From Endothia cerciana (taxonomy: Eukaryota; Ascomycota; Sordariomycetes; Diaporthales; Cryphonectriaceae): 64,000 nt of DNA. The stretch covers positions 1,798,001 through 1,862,000 of the forward strand of contig JALRMH010000001.1 of NCBI GenBank assembly GCA_026119935.1, written 5' to 3'. A program made the position numbers and the translations under genes. The notes beneath the pieces were generated by a model that saw only the letters and a program-made list of their open reading frames with translations, did not search any database and was not told where the DNA came from. Shown here piece after piece: positions 54,082-64,000 of the stretch (positions within the stretch are counted from its first letter, which is position 1; each line of letters begins with the position of its first letter).

Positions 54082-56311
54082 TTACCAGTTGCAAAACAAG
54101 AACCGGTGTGAAACATAAAAGTTGTAAAGGTTGAGCACGACGAGTGGGATGGGGTTGTACCACGGGAAACCATGCAGGATTCTGTATGTGACGGCGCTGA
54201 ACATGCCTCCTAGGATGAGAATCGTCCAGATCCAGCATAGGATCCGCATATTGCGATACTTGTGGCTCTTGTGGGCCTTGGAGTCCCCGGACGCAGCCCA
54301 CATGAGCTCAATTCCGAAGAGACGGTCCTTGATGGCAGTCAGGTAGGCGTACGACTGGATCAGCATGATATGCTGTACATTCATGCCGTAGGCTGCCTTC
54401 GCCCAGAACCGGAAGACAAGCAGTCCGTAGACGATGGAGGGGATCGCGAATGCGAGGTTGTAGTACTTGAACCACTCTGGTCGCAACCACAACAGGATAA
54501 TGCCAGGTATCGGTGATATGAAGATACCGAGAGACACGGCGGAGTAGTAGAGAAAACCTGGCAACCCCATGGTCAGTATTTACTCCTTGAAAGATCGATC
54601 TCTGAGCGCAGGGCCACGTACCGCATAAGTAGCAGACTTTCTGTACAAACGTCAAGTTCGACACCCAGAAGTGTCCGTTGGTAAGCAGTGTGGTGCTGCC
54701 GCGAGCCCAACGCATTTGCTGTGAGAAGAAAGACCGCGGTGTAGGCGGACAGACACCGGTGGCGAGACAAAGGGGGATATAGCGGACCTTCCAACCCCTG
54801 TCAACAGCACCAAAGCTAAGCAACAACTGTCAGGATGAAGATGGCCCAGAAGTTTCTCTCACCAGCGACTTACCCAGTATGCACGTCCTCGGAGAACCCA
54901 ATCTCAGCCGTACCACCGACTGCCTCCAGAGCGGCTCGTCGGTACATCGCATTGCTACCGACGCAAATACTCGCTCCCCAGCGGTCTCGGTTCACCTGCA
55001 CCACGCGGTAGAAGAGCTCTTGCGTGGCACCAGCGCCCTGCTCAACCCAAGTCTGCTCGTCCGTGACGCGGAAGAACTGCGGGCTCTGCACAATGGCGAT
55101 CTTGTCATCGTCAAGGTGCTCGACAATCAGCTCTCTGATGAAGTCTGGCCGAGGGCAGAAGTCTGCGTCGAAAATGACGAAGAAATCTCCATCCGTCCTG
55201 GTAAAGGCCCATCGAAGGTTACCAGCTTTCTTCAAGCGAGGTCGGTCGTCCCGCACAATATAGTTGAAACCGTGCTCCTCTGCCAGTGTGCGCACTGCGT
55301 CTTTTGCACCATCGTCAAGAACATGCACCTTGATCCTGCCCGCCGGCCAGTCGAGCTGTGTGACATGGCGCCAAGTATTGCGCAGGATTTCAAGCTCCTC
55401 AGCACAGACGGGCAGGAAGACGTCGATGCTGGGAGCTGTCTCCTCGGTGATGGAATGCCGCTCGACCTTTTGCTTGTGCGCCTCATAGTCCCAGTCTTTA
55501 CCAACAACACCAACCCAGTAGCTGATGAGCAGGTAGATGTTGAGGAAGGCAACAAAGACGCCATACCAGTAAAACGGGGTGGCGCAGAGGGAGAAAAGCC
55601 ACATGCCTGCCCCAAGAGAGAGGAAGGAAAATATGCCGAAGATGTACAAGGGGATTCGGTTGGTATGCAGGTAAGACAGTTTCTCATCATCAGTAGGGCA
55701 GCTCGGCAGGATGAGGGGAGGTTCCTCAATGGGACAGTATGTCTCGCGGATCCAGTAACGTACGCGCTTGAGAGGATTTCGAGACTCGTGCGCGGGCTCG
55801 TTCTGTGAGACATTGACCTGTTGAGAGGCATCTGTTTTCTGTTTATCTTGGGTGGTGACAGCGCCTCCGCTTGAGCCAGATTCTTCATCCGACTCGGAAG
55901 GGTTGATCGACTTCTGATTGATGACTTCACCATCATGGCTCGCCTGTGTTTGAACGACAGGTATAGTCGGTGCTGGGGCCTTGAGATAGTGAGCAGAGTG
56001 ATTCAGACCTGAGGAATATGTGATGCTTACAATCTCCAGATCGCTTGAGCTCGTAGGCACAGGAGGAGTTCGATGGGGATCACCGAGGGTCAACGGCAGA
56101 GCGACAGCATCAGACAATACTGGAGGAGTGGAGGCCTAGTATGGATATTAGTGATGACCATAATGAGACAGTGATATCAGGGACCTACACTCAAGCTGGC
56201 TGAAGAGGTTTCGATGATGCTGGATATCGAGCCTTGCGAACCCTCGTACTCGTCGAATGGGTTTGTGGTACTGCCCACAGGCTGAGAAGAAGGTGATCGA
56301 GAACGAGGCAT
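54082..56311 (-). CDS. Cellulose-synthase-like glycosyltransferase, family 2, 684 aa
   Basis: Exons 56311-56189, 56135-54874, 54815-54622 and 54557-54082. A processive membrane GT2 that builds a beta-linked polysaccharide from UDP-sugar on the cytosolic side and extrudes it. The N-terminal ~165 residues are Ser-rich and cytosolic. Two helices follow (IPLYIFGIFSFLSLGAGMWLF, WYGVFVAFLNIYLLISYWVG). The catalytic domain shows the D,D,D,QxxRW set: D315/D316 in VLDDG, D364-A-D366, D458 in FSEDVHTG and QQMRW at 494-498. The C-terminal third holds further helices. There is no PilZ domain. Splicing restores HTGFGAVDRGWKVRYIP and CYLCGFLYYS. It resembles fungal CelA-like proteins; the product could be cellulose, mixed-linkage glucan or another polymer. 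It lies in tandem behind a GH12 gene. Confidence 0.9.
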
Positions 56312-57442
56312 GGTTACAAGACTGACGACGATAGCTTAAAGAAGCATACAATATGCATAAATGAGCTGGCAGGGCAGCATGTGCAGCAGACAAGTAAACA
56401 CAAGCGAGCCTAGTGAGATCCAGAGCCTGTCGAAAACAGAGCAGATGTTGCTGCGAGATGCAGGTGTCGATAAAGTTCATCAAACACGAAGGTTCGACAT
56501 AAATAAATCTTTAGTCAGAAGACTGTCCAGAGCTCTGTGAAGGCTGTGACCCTGGCCAAGGACAAAAAAAGCGGTTTTTACAATGAATGTGGTTTTAGCC
56601 ACTAGATATGTGAATGCTCGTGAATTAAAAACAGCCAATCGGAATTCTTTTTTTTTTTTTTTGGACAACCCCCACGCACACCATGGACTAGAATCAAGAG
56701 CAGCGCATAAACGTGTGGATCTATAGACCATTGACTGAGATCTAATGACTGAAACAGAAAGCAAAGAAAAAGTGGTAACCTCAGTCCTAGCTGCATAGTC
56801 CCCGGTGTTTTGGTACTGGCCTAAATTCCCCCGTGGCCAATCAGGACTGCAGTTTCCACGTGTACTTATCGTCCGATCTGGGGAACCTGTGAGAGCTAAA
56901 CGCTGATTGAAGATTCGTTCTGTGCGTGGGAAATTCCCTCCATGGTTTGATACGCGTGGAAAAGATACGCTCTACACAAGAAAGCGCCACTGATAACGTG
57001 GCAAAGATGAAGGGGCCGTCTTGAAGCACATCTGGCGCAGGCGGGAGATAGAAAAGCACATGCTACGAGGCCGATCCCGGGAAGCGGCATAACGCTGAAT
57101 GGCATACCGGGTACTAGCATTGGCGGCATGGAAATAGTAGACGAGCTCGTGGACGGCTTCATGCTAGGAGCATGCTGGAAAGTTCGATAAAAAGTGGCGC
57201 GGTCAGACAGTGCGGGTTCCGGGTGGATGAGTACGTCGGGGCGGACAAATGCGGCGAGCTTAAGACACCGGGAAGATGTCGGAGATATGATTATTTAGTT
57301 GCATATCCGGTTCAGCTATACGGTAGTCAAGTTTTACTGAAGTGACCAACTCCATCACGGGTTACAGCCCTTACGATGTAACGATGGCCAAAATAAACGA
57401 GAAAACCCAGAGGATTTGCTTATCAGAAGCACCGGAACATAA
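56312..57442. other. Intergenic region between the GH12 and GT2 genes
   Basis: No gene supported. A 16-nt T run lies at 56647-56662. Probable promoter of the GT2 gene. Confidence 0.55.
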
Positions 57443-59079
57443 CTACCGGGGGAGAAAGCCACCACCATGGCTAAGCACCACGAGGGCGCAAACCACAGAG
57501 AATACCGCCAAAGACAATGCTGCCGATCCGTCTCTTGTCATGCTAGTCTGACCCTTCTTTGGCTTCCCGCTGCTTTGTGGGCCCGCCGGGCTTGTCGGTC
57601 TCGCACACTTTCCGCCTACAGGATTCAGCTCAAACTTTGGGGGCTCCCCATTCCACACTTCCATGGTGAAACCACCCGCGCTGAAGGTCACGTTGTTTCC
57701 AGAATGGTATGCCTCGGATCCAAACTCGACCAGCCCAAGGCGGACATTAGCAGATACGAGCTCATTGCGCCAAAGATACTGCAGCAGCGGCGAGATATCC
57801 TCGTCAAAGCTCGTCTCGTCGGCTGGTGATACCCATGTGAAGACACTGGTGCCTCGGGAGTTTTGACCCACGTACAGCGTGCTGCAATGTTGTTCTCGTC
57901 AGTTCATCTTGCGAGGTGATATGCTGGGATGATGGAGGTACATGTCTGCCGTGGGGAATCTTGCTGTGTGACGGATGACACAGAAGCCGCCACAGGGGCA
58001 ATTTGTGCCGAGACCAGGCACTTTGCAGCAGATGCTCGGCCGAGTTCTGGCCAAGGGAGGTAAGGGAAGACGGGAAAGTGAAAGGCGATGCCAAGTGTTG
58101 TACAAAGTCGTACAGGAACCGGTCGGGCCGGGCTGAAGTAGAGGATGCGCAAGGGCTGGGGGAGGTGAGTAAAAGCGCAACTTACAAGTTGCCAGCGCCC
58201 AACTGCTGGGTATAGCAGGTGGCGCTTCCGGTGTCGTATCCTAGCGGATAGGGATTACCAACCTGGCCAATCCAGATCATCATCTCGTAGTCTGCGGTCG
58301 TGGCGGACGTAGACTTTGCCGAGTCCGGGTCGAGGAACATATCGAAAGCGACGTTAGCTTTAGCTCCGGCGTCGTTCAGTCCGCTTGTGTCAATGCCGAC
58401 CCGCGCTGACGGATCACGAGCCGTCGAGATCGTCCCGGGGGACATGGCCCATCCTGCGACCAAGCGAAGCGCCGAGATGTTTGACAGCGACACGGGCAGG
58501 TTATCCGAGGAGAACGTCACATGGGGAAACGAATGGACGGTGTCAGCACCGACAGGCCAATGCCATGTAGCGTCGAAGCCGGCGAGAGTAGTTGAGCTTC
58601 CGTTAATTACCTAATACACAACAGGCATTCGTATTTTGTCAGTTCAGAGTCCCTATCTCGTTTGCCTCCTCCCGAATTCGCCAAGAAGATATGCCTTGCA
58701 GATCGTGAAACGTTCTTCTCTTTCCGGCCCAGCGCTTCGGGACCGGATAGAAAAGGAAACTTACGGATAGACATTGAAATCCGTCACCCTCAGCGTTCCA
58801 AGCATCTGAACTGTCTGAGAATTTCGAGGTCAGCTCCGTAATATCAGCACACGCGGTGAAGAATGAAAAGGACACGGGTATAAAACACGCTTGCTTACAT
58901 GAGAACCCGAAACCATCAGTGTACCCGTTTTGGCCACACATGACAGCATCGTAGCCACTGGATGACCCCGAAGAGGAGTCTGTAGATGATAATGAGGACC
59001 GTAACTTGCTGGCCATAGCACCAGAGAAAAAGAGTAGGGCGCTAATGAGTGTGATGATGAACGGAAGTAGTCGTCTCAT
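57443..59079 (-). CDS. Membrane/GPI-anchored family 12 glycoside hydrolase (endo-beta-glucanase/xyloglucanase type), 364 aa
   Basis: Exons 59079-58899, 58814-58765, 58610-58186 and 57881-57443; the total is in phase. GH12 enzymes cut beta-1,4-linked glucans. An N-terminal signal/anchor (MRRLLPFIITLISALLFFSGA) is followed by a Ser-rich stretch and the domain: YTDGFGF, DAWNAEGDGFQCLS, FDATWHWP, VAFDMFLD, nucleophile Glu186 in DYEMMIWIG and likely acid/base Glu275 in FGSEAY. A C-terminal Ser/Pro/Lys linker and hydrophobic segment (AALSLAVFSVVCALVVL) look like a GPI-anchor signal or membrane anchor, unusual for a GH12 that degrades plant walls. The third intron is long (304 bp). The position, upstream of and parallel to the GT2 gene, suggests a role at the cell's own surface. 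Confidence 0.87.
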
Positions 59080-60830
59080 CTTAGGCAAATATCAGACGAG
59101 GACGAAACAGTGAACCGATGTAATGAGAAGCACGCAGGTAGCCGCGAACGCCAAGTAGAGGAGGAAGTAAGAGGGGACAAGGTTCTCAGGCCAGGTCAAG
59201 CAGCAAAGAGATGTAGAAGATGTGCAAAAGTATGCTGTCGAAAGTGTCTAGCAGCACTGTATATTGCACAGGGAGCCGCAGATCATGTTCCGAACACATG
59301 AATATATGGCCGTCATTGTCCCTAGCACAAATGTTAGGTTACAAGCAAGCTGCAGGGGAAAAGGTCCTGTGTCTGGGTGAGTGGGGGGAGGGGTTTGTTT
59401 GAAATGTCCGTACACTTCAACGAAAGACAGCTATGGAAGTCAAGGTCACGGACTGTCACTGCATTAGTCTAAGCTGCCATTAGCTACCACAAGTGAATGG
59501 TATCGTTGCTATCAAAGATCAATGTGAAGCTACAAGAGTGCCTGTCTTTCTCCTAGTCAATCGATAAGTGAATGTGGGTATTCTGGTGAGGCGGCGGCTT
59601 TCGTGAATGAGATGAGTTTAGATCAGATCACCCAAAGGCAGGGGACAAAAGTTGTCACATCGGTCAGATCAAGCCTGGCAATGACGGCTTTCCTGCGCGA
59701 TCAGATACTTGCGAAACTTAAAATTCTCCTGTCAGGTTTGTAGACGGTAGGGGTATGTGCTAGTGCATGCGGCTGGCAGCGAGTGATACAGCTGAAAGCT
59801 CGAAGACAACTTGAGGAGATTTCTCCCGCATTGCATGTCTCACCAGGGAGAGGAGCTAAATGACTGTCACACAGTGAAAAATTGTAAGCAAGCTGGGCTA
59901 ATTTTGAGTCTTGAGAAGAGATGAATGTGGTACACGTAGACCATTCATTGAAATTGCTGCCGACAACCTCGATTGATCTGGCTCAATCCTTCCCTGGTGA
60001 ACTTCCATTGTCTCCATGATGACAATCTACAAGGACAGGTCACAAATGGTGAATAATCTCGTCAGGTTGTAAACTTCTGAATAGAAGGACATAGATTTTT
60101 TTGAAGGGGGGGGTTTTTTTTTCTTTTAAAAAAAAAAAGTAAAAGTCAAGGCCCCCTTGAGAACTATTCCTCCCCCCACCCTAGAGGTGGATGCAGCAAC
60201 CCCGCGAGACATCTAACATCATTTGTATGATAAGCAGAGGCCGTCATCATGAAGTTGTATAGATTGGTGCCAGCATATGATACGTAGATACGTGGCTTGG
60301 ATATGCGATAGGAAGATTATGCTGTACTAGAACACTTTTTATCGGACAGCACAATATCAAAGTCGATGAAGTGGTCCGTCCCATCGTATTCAAGAATGCT
60401 TGTTCTGTAGATCGTCCAATCTTGGAGGAATTCACTAACCAGCCACCGACTCAGACATTGATTCATTCACCGGCGGAGGCCAATCAGACCTTCATATGGA
60501 AGCTCAGGCCAATGAAGTGAAGATCTTTCGTGCCTAGCCCAAGCCCAGATCAAATTCGGTTCACCCGGTTGGTGTCCAGGTTCTTGGAGCTGCGATTGGC
60601 CAAGTGCAGCTGTCCGGCAACATACATATATTCGTGCAGTTGTTAGTTCATGGGTGCCCAACAACTGAACCTCGGAACTTTGGAAGCAGATGTGCTCGTT
60701 CACCACCTTCAAGCACCCGACCCTTCTTTTGTTAAATCTCAAGGGGTCTTCGCTTCGTTTTTGTTCTTCCTTTGCCCCCTTGTTCCCTCCTCCACCCCCC
60801 CCCCCCCAGCGCCAAACTCAACATTTCATC
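59080..60830. other. Shared 1.75-kb region between divergent GH12 and UDP-glucose dehydrogenase genes
   Basis: No gene supported. It contains a G7/T8 and A-run patch at 60104-60137 and a C run at 60796-60807, near the UDP-glucose dehydrogenase start. A shared promoter is possible. Confidence 0.55.
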
Positions 60831-63090
60831 ATGGCAACATACCCAGCAGCGATTGAGATCCTACCCCAGGTGATGCGGGATATGGGTACAGAGTCTTTAA
60901 CGGCTTCAAGCTGTTGGGCCTCAGATAACTGGGGATCAGATGACGCAACACCGGCCTCGTCGCCTTCCAGTTCCTGTGGCGAGACGCCGGATCGCAAGCT
61001 TGACGGAGCAAGCCGACACGCTCGCTCTCATATGATCGCTGCTGTACCACCCACGGCACCCGTAAAGAACATCTGCTTCGTCGGAGCAGGATTCGTTGGT
61101 AGGTGTCCAGGCTCGGAGCCGCTAACCAGACTCTGGACATAAAATAACTTACTGTGTTCTAGGGGGGCCGACAGCAGCTTTGATTGCTTACCACAACCCG
61201 GGTATCACTGTCAGCGTAGTCGATCTGAACGCCGAGCGGATTGCAGCATGGAACTCGAACCACCTGCCTATCCACGAGACCGGCCTTCCCAAGATTGTCC
61301 GTGTCGCTCGTGATGGAACCAGGGAAGCCTCGGTGACCTTACCTGGACTGGAGCCGGCCACAGTCCGCCTCGCCGCGAGGAGGCCTAACCTGACCTTCTC
61401 ATGCGGCGTCACCACTGCCATCGGCGAGGCAGACATCATTTTCGTCTGCGTCAACACGCCCACCAAGATGTACGGAATCGGAGCCGGAGCCAGCGCCGAC
61501 CTTGGTGCTCTCGAAGCCGCTACGAGGACTATCGCGAAGCACGCCAAGCATGGGGCCTTGGTCGTCGAGAAGAGCACAGTGCCTTGTGGAACAGCAAGTA
61601 TAATTTCAAACATCGTAAGTCCACTCCCGAGGTCTCACCGGAACGTCCCGCTGGACCTTACCCCCGGCACATGTCCCTTGGCTGCTCCAAAGCAAGCACA
61701 ATCCTCCCACTCTCATGGCCGGCCGTACCGGTATGTGCACAAAGCTGCCTAGCCACAAAGTGTGTCTCGGGGCGGCCCCCCTGAGGCAGAAACATTGACT
61801 TGTAGCAAACATGATCTGCTGACGCCACTTTTCCTCGGCCACGCACAGCTCCTCCAGCACCGGCCCGAGACATCCTTCGAGGTCCTCTCCAACCCGGAGT
61901 TCCTCGCCGAGGGCTCCGCCGTTGCCAACCTCATGCGGCCCGACCGCATCCTCATCGGCAGCAGCACCAGCCTGTCAGGGCTACAGGCCGCCGCGGCGCT
62001 GCGCAGCGTGTATGCCGCATGGGTGCCGGCAGAGCGGATCCTGACCGTGAACACGTTCTCGTCCGAGCTGACCAAGCTCGTCGCGAACGCGATGCTGGCC
62101 CAGCGTATCAGCAGCGTCAATGCCGTGAGCGCGCTGTGCGAGGAGCTCGGCGCCGACGTCGAGGAGGTCAGCCGCGCGCTGGGTGCCGACTCGAGGCTCG
62201 GCGCAAAGTTCCTGCACGCCGGGGTTGGGTTCGGCGGGAGCTGCTTTGAGAAGGACATCTTGAACCTCGCATATCTGGCCCGCTGCCTGCATCTGGGCGA
62301 GGTCGCCGACTACTGGACAGGTGTGCTGGACATCAACAAGTACCAGCGGGAGAGATTCACAAGGACAGCCATCCGCAAGCTGAACGGCACTCTGAGGGGT
62401 AAGAAGGTCGCCGTCTTCGGGTTTGCCTTCAAGGACGGCACGAACGACACGCGCAACAGCGTTGCTGTCCACGTCATTGCTGGGTTGGTGGCCGAGCTGC
62501 CCCGAGAGATCGTCGTATTTGATCCAGGCTGTGCCCCAGGCGAGGTCGAAAAGGAGATAGAGCGGGTTTTGGAGGACAAGTCTATGAGGGCTCGTATTAA
62601 GGTCACCAATGGATGGAGGGAAGCAGTCGGCGGAGCATCAGCCGTCTGCATCCTGACGCAGTGGGATCAATTCCGCGGTCCATCAGCCATCACCTCGAAG
62701 AAGCAGACTGCCTTGATCCCGAACAACGACCTTTCAAGTGTCCTCTTTACGGGCACCCAGGAGCACAGTGAGATGGACATCACCTGTCTGGAGCAGGTGG
62801 CCAGTAGTGCAGCTAGCACCGACACCGAAGATCCGTTGCAGCGGCTGCTGCCTCTAGATGCCTGCAAACCGGGCTGCAAAGACTGCGAGAGAGCTTCAGC
62901 ATTGTCCGGAGACGACGACATCGTCGACTGGGAGGTCGTCTCAACTATGATGGAGGACCACAGCTGGGTCTTTGATGGCCGGAACGTGGTTGATGGCGGA
63001 TATCTGGAATCGCTTGGATTCAAAGTTCACAGCATCGGCAAAGGACTGTGGACGGATGGAAGGGAAGCCCTCACGAGCACGTCGCGCTGA
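60831..63090 (+). CDS. UDP-glucose 6-dehydrogenase family protein, 653 aa
   Basis: Exons 60831-61098, 61163-61614 and 61849-63090. The enzyme oxidises UDP-glucose twice with NAD+ to UDP-glucuronate, a precursor for acidic or xylose-containing polymers. After a polar N-terminal extension of ~80 residues comes the NAD-binding NICFVGAGFVGGPTAAL (rejoined over intron 1). Further blocks are EKSTVPCGTA, VLSNPEFLAEGSAV, NTFSSELTKLVANAMLAQRISSVNA and the catalytic Cys372 in GFGGSCFEKDI. FGFAFKDGTNDTRNS and a final WVFDGRNVVDGGYLESLGFKVHSIGK close the domain. An insert of about 95 residues, with a Cys cluster (CKPGCKDC), separates ILTQWDQFRG from the final block. It is divergent to the GH12 gene. Confidence 0.92.
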
Positions 63091-64000
63091 GGACCCCCTG
63101 AGTTTTCCTCATTTACCGATTGGCATCTGGGCTGCATAAGACCATTTATCACCCTTCTTGCCATCACATCATGCCCAATTATCATATTAGAAGGACAGCA
63201 CTTTGCAGCACATAGAGGCGGGATTATTGTACTATACATCCCGCAGTCCTGCAATTTCCATACTGAATATGTCGCATCTTGCGTTGCTCGATCCCACCTT
63301 TGACACGCCCTCGTCCACAGGTTTCTCTCTTTACGACACATCTGATCTTGTAACCCCTGAGCCAAAGACAAGGAAGACAGGAAAATAGCCAGCCCTGACG
63401 GTACGGCACAGGCCGACTGTTCCTGCCATATCCTCGCGGATCAATATGAGGTCTGTTCAGGCTTCTACACACGACTGGTCGCCGCCGGGACCCTCACCGC
63501 CGCCCATCACGCCTACCGCCGTGTCACGGATCACGTTCGAACTAGGCGCGAAAATCATACGATTTTCGAGACCATACCCCCCACACACCGCCAAAGCTAC
63601 ATGAAGCGCACGAGCGCAAGCCTAGTAGCAGCCATGGCGTTCTCCAGTGCCGGTGGCTGCGTCTCCTATCAATGTGGGACATGAGCTAAGTCCAGGTCCT
63701 GCTGCAGGTGAAGCAGGAGGCGGCCACCCGAGAGGGAGGGGGAGGAGGAGCCGACTCCGGTAATGAGGAGCACGCCATCTTTTGTTTGTTACCGAAGCCT
63801 CAGACGACCCAATCGCCCCGCCTCCCTGTGCAAGTTTCAGAAGCCACGCGAGAAGAGTACGCGCGCCGTGAGGATGCAGCAGGGTTGCCCGAAGCCACGA
63901 GGGAAGGGGGCCCGCGCAGAAGTTGTCGAAGGCCGGGAATGGAGAAGCGCTGGTCTTGGTGTAATCCATTTCGGGGTGGGCACTGGGCAACAAATCCGAC
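63091..64000. other. Intergenic region to the right edge
   Basis: No gene supported. Open frames near 63203-63388 (plus) and 63622-63993 (minus) have no recognisable motifs. A partial gene crossing the edge cannot be excluded. Confidence 0.45.

Noticed and set aside
63622..63993. 123-codon minus-strand frame at the right edge
   Set aside because: Low-complexity Pro/Ala/Gly-rich translation without recognisable features; it may be part of a gene beyond the edge but cannot be supported.
1..64000. CRISPR arrays, insertion sequences, bacterial operons or riboswitches
   Set aside because: The organism is a fungus. No regularly spaced repeats with unique spacers, no transposase or reverse transcriptase frame, and no TPP-riboswitch-like core were seen.

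Overview
The window comes from a filamentous ascomycete (Pezizomycotina, probably Sordariomycetes). The coding sequence is GC-rich, and introns are short (about 50-130 bp, a few 190-300 bp) with GTRNGT donors and CTRAY-like branch sites. A dispersed single-copy 5S rRNA gene is present, along with many plant-cell-wall and cell-surface genes (GH131, GH28, GH12, a CBM1 chitinase, a WSC protein). The alpha-factor-like pheromone core WCLFHGEGCW resembles, from memory, that of Cryphonectria, so I lean towards Diaporthales. All splice models were assembled by eye from reading frame, splice consensus and family continuity.

Layout. 0-1 kb: 3' end of an NAD(P)HX dehydratase gene. 1-5.9 kb: gene-poor and rich in simple repeats. 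5.9-7.9 kb: fungal protein of unknown function. 9.3 kb: a 5S rRNA gene. 10.3-13.2 kb: membrane dipeptidyl peptidase (DapB/Ste13 type). 14.3-17.3 kb: GH131 enzyme and WSC-domain protein. 18.2-19.7 kb: Ssu1-type sulfite/dicarboxylate transporter. 21-26.2 kb: clathrin heavy chain, followed by an in-frame open stretch carrying PAM2-like motifs. 26.7-27.1 kb: truncated hydrolase relic. 28.3-29.2 kb: FMP32/MCUR1-type mitochondrial protein. 30-31.5 kb: alpha-pheromone precursor with ten repeats. 33-39 kb: HSL-type esterase and two MFS transporters. 40.4-46 kb: GH28 and GH18 chitinase. 47.3-52.8 kb: arrestin-like protein, O-methyltransferase and sugar transporter. 54-63 kb: cellulose-synthase-like GT2, membrane-anchored GH12 and UDP-glucose dehydrogenase.

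How genes may work together. Every pheromone repeat that is not freed directly by a basic site is preceded by in-register X-Ala/X-Pro dipeptides, the substrate of a Ste13-type peptidase such as the one encoded at 10.3-13.2 kb. At the right end, the GT2 synthase, the GH12 beta-glucanase (tandem, minus strand) and the divergent UDP-glucose dehydrogenase look like a small polysaccharide synthesis locus: a polymerase, a trimming enzyme and a UDP-glucuronate supplier. This parallels bacterial cellulose operons in logic, but the link is inference.
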